DNA of 7,929 nucleotides. Source: Candidatus Aenigmatarchaeota archaeon. Its GTDB lineage: Archaea > Aenigmatarchaeota > Aenigmatarchaeia > QMZP01. The stretch is taken from NCBI GenBank assembly GCA_017609145.1, contig JAFCEM010000035.1, forward strand, positions 1-7,929, written 5' to 3'. A program made the translations under genes and the position numbers. Position 1 is the first letter of the stretch. Each line of letters opens with the position of its first letter. The notes under the pieces are model-generated. The model searched no databases. It was not told the DNA's origin and worked only from the letters and a program-made list of their open reading frames with translations. Below are positions 6,479 through 7,929 of the stretch, in pieces.

Positions 6479-6506
6479 ATATATAAATAATTAAAAATAT
6501 TTAAAG
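6479..6506. promoter_or_regulatory. Divergent TATA region for the PAC2 gene (-) and the tRNA pair (+)
   Basis: The 69-bp interval between the PAC2 start and tRNA-Glu is almost entirely A/T. On the minus strand TTATTTATATA (6480-6490) lies about 35 nt before the PAC2 ATG. On the plus strand TTAAAAATA (6491-6499), centred about 25 nt before 6520, would start transcription at the first base of tRNA-Glu. The two boxes abut, so the genes may compete for TBP. Exact starts cannot be fixed by eye. Confidence 0.5.
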
Positions 6507-6559
6507 CATATTAAGCGACGCTCCCGTCGTTCAGTCTGGTCAAGGACACGAGGTTCTCG

Positions 6560-6583
6560 ATACGAGCTTTTACTCGAGGAAAA
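6560..6583 (+). other. tRNA-Glu intron 1 (24 nt, position 37/38)
   Basis: Splices after G6559 and before A6584. The bulge-helix-bulge is good. The outer helix is the anticodon stem. The central helix is TTCT (6554-6557) with GGAA (6578-6581), including one G-U pair. The 5' bulge is CG^A (6558-6560) and the 3' bulge AA^A (6582-6584). The inner hairpin is CGAG/CTCG (6563-6566/6573-6576). Each cut falls between the second and third bulge base, as archaeal splicing endonuclease requires. Confidence 0.85.
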
Positions 6584-6604
6584 ACCTCGAAACATGGGTT
6601 CAAA

Positions 6605-6659
6605 TGACCCTTTTCTGGTCAACCAATCCAAAAGCGTCAACGGAAAAAGGGAACGGAAA
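6605..6659 (+). other. tRNA-Glu intron 2 (55 nt, T-loop position 59/60)
   Basis: AAAT occurs at both junctions, so the removed 55 nt could be placed in five registers. The register 6605-6659 gives the best bulge-helix-bulge. The outer helix is the perfect five-pair T-stem. The 3-nt bulges are AA^T (6603-6605) and AA^T (6658-6660). The central helix is TTCA against CGGA (6654-6657), with three of four positions paired and one A-C mismatch. The inner helix is CCCTTTT/AAAAGGG (6608-6614/6645-6651) behind two mismatches. All registers give the same mature tRNA. Confidence 0.75.
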
Positions 6660-6679
6660 TCCCATCGGGAGCGCATCAA

Positions 6680-6785
6680 GGGCCTGTGGCTTAGTGTTTC
6701 CCTCACGCAAGTGAGGCTAACGAGCAATGGTTAGAGCGCACGACTGATAATCGTGAGGTCGGGAGTTCGATTCTCCCCAGGCCCA
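6680..6785 (+). tRNA. tRNA-Ile (anticodon GAU), interrupted by a D-loop intron
   Basis: Acceptor GGGCCTG (6680-6686) pairs with CAGGCCC (6778-6784); discriminator A6785; CCA not encoded. D-stem GCTT (6689-6692) pairs with GAGC (6734-6737). Anticodon stem CACGA/TCGTG (6739-6743/6751-6755) carries loop CTGATAA, anticodon GAT at 6746-6748. Variable loop AGGTC. T-stem GGGAG/CTCCC carries loop TTCGATT. The 106-bp span contains 33 extra bases inside the D-loop; without them the loop is AGTGGTTA and the tRNA is 73 nt. The body matches archaeal tRNA-Ile closely. It follows tRNA-Glu by six bases, and a T5 run lies at 6810-6814. Confidence 0.94.
6695..6727 (+). other. tRNA-Ile intron (33 nt, D-loop position 15/16)
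   Basis: The register 6695-6727 gives a neat motif. The central helix is D-stem GCTT (6689-6692) with an intron copy GAGC (6722-6725). The 5' bulge is AG^T (6693-6695) and the 3' bulge AA^T (6726-6728). The inner helix is GTT/AAC (6696-6698/6719-6721), a 2x2 internal loop, then CCTCAC/GTGAGG capped by a GCAA tetraloop. No outer helix is evident, so this is the relaxed form. Neighbouring registers shifted by one or two bases pair poorly. Confidence 0.78.
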
Positions 6786-6809
6786 TCCTATTCTGTTGTC
6801 ATACATGCA

Positions 6810-6867
6810 TTTTTCGTCCGAATAATTCTTGACTGGCTTGTTTTGTTCATTTATCGGACGATTTTTT
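6810..6867 (+). terminator. T-run, 7-bp hairpin and second T-run downstream of tRNA-Ile
   Basis: TTTTT (6810-6814) is followed by CGTCCGA (6815-6821), perfectly repeated as TCGGACG (6854-6860), with a 32-nt loop and then ATTTTTT (6861-6867). The oligo-T runs suit archaeal termination of the tRNA transcript. The stem is stronger than needed, and the large loop makes it unlike a classic short intrinsic terminator. It could instead be the end of a small RNA. The rest of 6786-6905 shows no gene. Confidence 0.4.
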
Positions 6868-6889
6868 GTTAAGAAACTTGAGCCTAAGC

Positions 6890-6917
6890 TTTTTAAATAA
6901 AAACGTCCTATAAATAA
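6890..6917 (+). promoter_or_regulatory. TATA boxes for the AbrB-like/winged-helix/surface-protein operon
   Basis: Two TATA-like elements lie in tandem: TTTTTAAATA (6890-6899) and CTATAAATAA (6908-6917). The second, by a 25-nt rule, places transcription start near 6938, about 10 nt before the ATG at 6948. The first would give a start near 6920. Which one is used cannot be decided from the sequence. Confidence 0.45.
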
Positions 6918-6947
6918 TTAATTTCAAAATAAATTTTGGTACGAAAA

Positions 6948-7208
6948 ATGAAAAAGTGGAAGTTGGCTCAGCAGAAAAATGAGATTGAAGAGCTGAAAGA
7001 ATTTCTCAGCGTAACAGGCCGCAGAGAAGAGAAAGAGAATGTTGCAATCATTTTTGATGGGAAGCAGTACTCGGTGCGTATTCCAAAGAAGTTTGTCGAT
7101 GCTGCGGAGATTGACCGCAAGAGCGATACCTTTGCATTCCAGCTGTTGCTTTCTTCACCTGCCAAAGGAGAGGCACCAAAACTCACTGCTGAATTGATAA
7201 GAGGTTGA
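6948..7208 (+). CDS. Small AbrB/SpoVT-like protein, 86 aa (probable regulator)
   Basis: Helical, charged N-terminus (1-30, QQKNEIEELKEFL), then a segment that reads like a swapped-hairpin AbrB domain: NVAIIFDGKQYSVRIPKKF (31-49), DAAEIDRKSDTFAFQLLL and a final strand KLTAELIRG. The VRIPKKF ... EIDRKSDTF layout parallels the xxIPKxxRxxLxIxxGDxx core of AbrB/MazE DNA-binding proteins, but the match is loose, so the assignment is tentative. A TTG at 6936 in frame would add four residues (MVRK); I prefer the ATG at 6948 because it has a short leader and a normal start codon. Three bases separate its stop from the next ATG, so it shares an operon with the winged-helix gene. A dedicated regulator or an antitoxin-like role are both possible. 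Confidence 0.7.
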   Translation: MKKWKLAQQKNEIEELKEFLSVTGRREEKENVAIIFDGKQYSVRIPKKFVDAAEIDRKSDTFAFQLLLSSPAKGEAPKLTAELIRG

Positions 7209-7211
7209 CAC

Positions 7212-7442
7212 ATGAACGGTAAACCCAGCTTCAATATGCAGGAAAAGGCAATTCTTAAGGTTGTCTTTGAGGGGCAAAGACCCATGAGCACTAGGGAAAT
7301 TGCAGAAAGGTCTCAGATGAGCTGGATTACAGCAAGAAAATATATCAGCCGGCTTATTGAAAGGGGATGGCTCGTGCTGAAGAAAAGAAAGCCAATGTTC
7401 AATTATCCTAAAATTGGCATCAAAAGGAGGCTAGTGAAATGA
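7212..7442 (+). CDS. Winged helix-turn-helix protein, 76 aa
   Basis: Small basic protein composed almost entirely of a winged helix-turn-helix. Helix 1 is MQEKAILKVVFEG (9-21), helix 2 STREIAERSQ (26-35), recognition helix SWITARKYISRLIERG (37-52), and a short basic wing WLVLKKRKP (53-61). This is the typical arrangement of small archaeal transcription regulators; no ligand-binding or metal domain is present. GAGGT lies six bases before the ATG. Its TGA overlaps the ATG of the surface-protein gene (ATGA), so the two are co-translated. The most economical reading is that it and the AbrB-like protein control the operon they sit in. The target is not visible. Confidence 0.82.
   Translation: MNGKPSFNMQEKAILKVVFEGQRPMSTREIAERSQMSWITARKYISRLIERGWLVLKKRKPMFNYPKIGIKRRLVK
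7425..7430 (+). promoter_or_regulatory. Strong Shine-Dalgarno for the surface-protein gene
   Basis: AGGAGG sits eight bases before the ATG at 7439, inside the 3' end of the winged-helix gene. It is the best ribosome-binding site in the window and fixes the start of the next gene, which otherwise overlaps the upstream stop. Confidence 0.75.
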
Positions 7443-7929
7443 AAAAAATAGTCGCACTCGTTGGTATTGTATTTTTATGCCTTTTCATTGCACAGGTTTC
7501 GGCAGCGCATAAAACTATAATAGGTTTTCAGGGCAAGGTCACAAATACAAGCGGCGATGCTATAACGAACGGCAATATCACGATTAATATAAGCACTAAT
7601 TCCGTAGGGTGTCTGGGCGATGTTTTCAACAAAACATATATCAATAATTTCACCCGCGACGGCATCTTTGATATCATGCTTGGTGAGGATAACGACCTGG
7701 AGCTTGATTATAACAGGGATTATTATATCTGCGTGGACATTAATGACGAGATTGTAGGAAGTCCAAGCAGATTCAGAAGCGCGCATGGAGAAATAGGATT
7801 TGAAGATTTGAAATACAATTATACCAATAATACCATGTATTTTGCCGGGCATTTGCCGGGTTATTATACCGGTGGTGGGGGGAGTGACGGCATAACAGAT
7901 GCCGAAGTCAGCGCTTTTTTGAATCGTAC
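7439..7929 (+). CDS. Secreted surface protein with signal peptide, 5' part (runs off the window)
   Basis: Open for 163 codons to the right edge. Residues 1-22 are a clear signal peptide (MKK, hydrophobic core IVALVGIVFLCLFIA, then QVSA before the likely cut). The mature part starts HKTIIGFQGKVTNTSGDAI and contains a beta-rich domain (about 26-115) with NGNITINIS, GIFDIMLGE, DYYICVDINDEIVGSPSRFRSA. This resembles the repeated extracellular domains of large archaeal and candidate-phylum bacterial surface proteins. Seven Asn-x-Ser/Thr sequons (Asn36, 46, 50, 64, 70, 127, 130) suggest N-glycosylation. Cys58 and Cys98 could form a disulfide. A Gly-rich linker (GGGGSDG, 145-151) follows and a new segment begins. 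Function is not recognisable; adhesin or S-layer-associated protein are guesses. Confidence 0.85.
   Translation, partial: MKKIVALVGIVFLCLFIAQVSAAHKTIIGFQGKVTNTSGDAITNGNITINISTNSVGCLGDVFNKTYINNFTRDGIFDIMLGEDNDLELDYNRDYYICVDINDEIVGSPSRFRSAHGEIGFEDLKYNYTNNTMYFAGHLPGYYTGGGGSDGITDAEVSAFLNR

Larger units (their letters stand above)
6520..6673 (+). tRNA. tRNA-Glu (anticodon CUC), interrupted by two introns
   Basis: Full cloverleaf once two inserts are removed. Acceptor GCTCCCG (6520-6526) pairs with CGGGAGC (6666-6672); discriminator G6673; no encoded CCA. D-stem GTTC/GGAC (6529-6532/6544-6547). Anticodon stem CGAGG (6549-6553) pairs with CCTCG (6585-6589), with loop TTCTCG + A, anticodon CTC at 6556-6558. 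Variable loop AAAC. T-stem ATGGG (6594-6598) pairs with CCCAT (6661-6665), T-loop TTCAAA + T. The 154-bp span minus 24 and 55 nt gives a 75-nt tRNA. The sequence resembles archaeal tRNA-Glu throughout. The first intron is at the canonical 37/38 site, the second in the T-loop at 59/60. A TATA region lies about 25 nt upstream, and tRNA-Ile starts six bases downstream, so they are probably co-transcribed. Confidence 0.93.

Noticed and set aside
6594..6612. Reading the first GGGT/ACCC hairpin (6596-6599/6607-6610) as the real T-arm of tRNA-Glu
   Set aside because: It has only four pairs and no acceptor 3' strand follows it. The five-pair ATGGG/CCCAT stem leads directly into the matching acceptor strand, so the intervening 55 nt are better explained as an intron.
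6605..6659. C/D box guide RNA inside the tRNA-Glu T-loop intron
   Set aside because: No convincing box C (RUGAUGA) with box D (CUGA) pair is present in the 55 nt.
6491..6727. Minus-strand reading frame across the tRNA pair
   Set aside because: It lies antisense to both tRNA genes, whose stems and introns explain the sequence; no protein family resemblance and no promoter.
6520..6785. Split or permuted tRNA genes instead of introns
   Set aside because: All parts of each tRNA lie in normal 5' to 3' order on one strand and are complete, so trans-splicing or permutation is not needed.
6936..6947. TTG at 6936 as start of the AbrB-like gene
   Set aside because: Possible if leaderless, but it adds only four residues with no domain content, and the ATG at 6948 is a normal start codon; kept as an alternative only.
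7475..7852. Minus-strand open frame of 125 codons opposite the surface-protein gene
   Set aside because: The plus frame has a strong Shine-Dalgarno, a signal peptide and coupling to the upstream gene; the minus frame has no recognisable content.
1..7929. CRISPR array, insertion sequence or other mobile element
   Set aside because: No regularly spaced repeats, transposase or integrase frames, or terminal inverted repeats were seen on either strand.

Overview
This window is archaeal. The left and centre hold eIF5A with deoxyhypusine synthase, archaeal-type ribosomal proteins (uL18, eL19, uS2), RNA polymerase subunit K and a PAC2-family protein. Promoters are TATA-type, and several genes sit so close to their TATA box that their mRNAs would be leaderless. 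Two tRNA genes carry bulge-helix-bulge introns at unusual positions. Compact packing with ATGA overlaps, a short divergent enolase, scrambled ribosomal operons and tRNA introns outside the anticodon loop together suggest a DPANN-type genome (Micrarchaeota/ARMAN-like is one candidate). The lineage is inferred from general knowledge and is not proven here.

Layout. Positions 1-74 (+) are the last codons of a tRNA-thiolation (NcsA/TtcA/CTU1-like) gene, recognised by its C-terminal zinc ribbon. A small AT-rich unknown gene follows (99-287, +) and meets eIF5A tail to tail. From 289 to 6450 everything reads on the minus strand. In transcription order the genes are PAC2-family protein, rpoK, enolase, uS2, eL19, uL18, an agmatinase-family ureohydrolase, deoxyhypusine synthase and eIF5A. 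uS2-eL19, eL19-uL18 and agmatinase-DHS are coupled by 4-base ATGA overlaps. Own TATA boxes are visible before PAC2, rpoK, uS2 and eIF5A, and possibly before enolase.

The hypusine block (agmatinase, DHS, eIF5A) is a coherent pathway. DHS modifies the lysine in the GKHG loop of eIF5A, and the neighbouring ureohydrolase could either make putrescine or remove the guanidino group from an agmatine-derived intermediate, as proposed for haloarchaea.

Positions 6520-6785 (+) hold tandem tRNA-Glu(CUC) and tRNA-Ile(GAU) genes six bases apart. tRNA-Glu is interrupted twice (24 nt at 37/38 and 55 nt at 59/60 in the T-loop) and tRNA-Ile once (33 nt at 15/16 in the D-loop). Removing these pieces gives normal cloverleaves of 75 and 73 nt, and all three junctions can be drawn with two 3-nt bulges around a short central helix. 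This is the most striking content of the window.

After a hairpin with a T-run (6815-6867) comes a tightly coupled plus-strand operon. It encodes an AbrB-like small protein, a winged-helix protein and the start of a secreted, sequon-rich surface protein that runs off the right edge. This part looks accessory rather than core.
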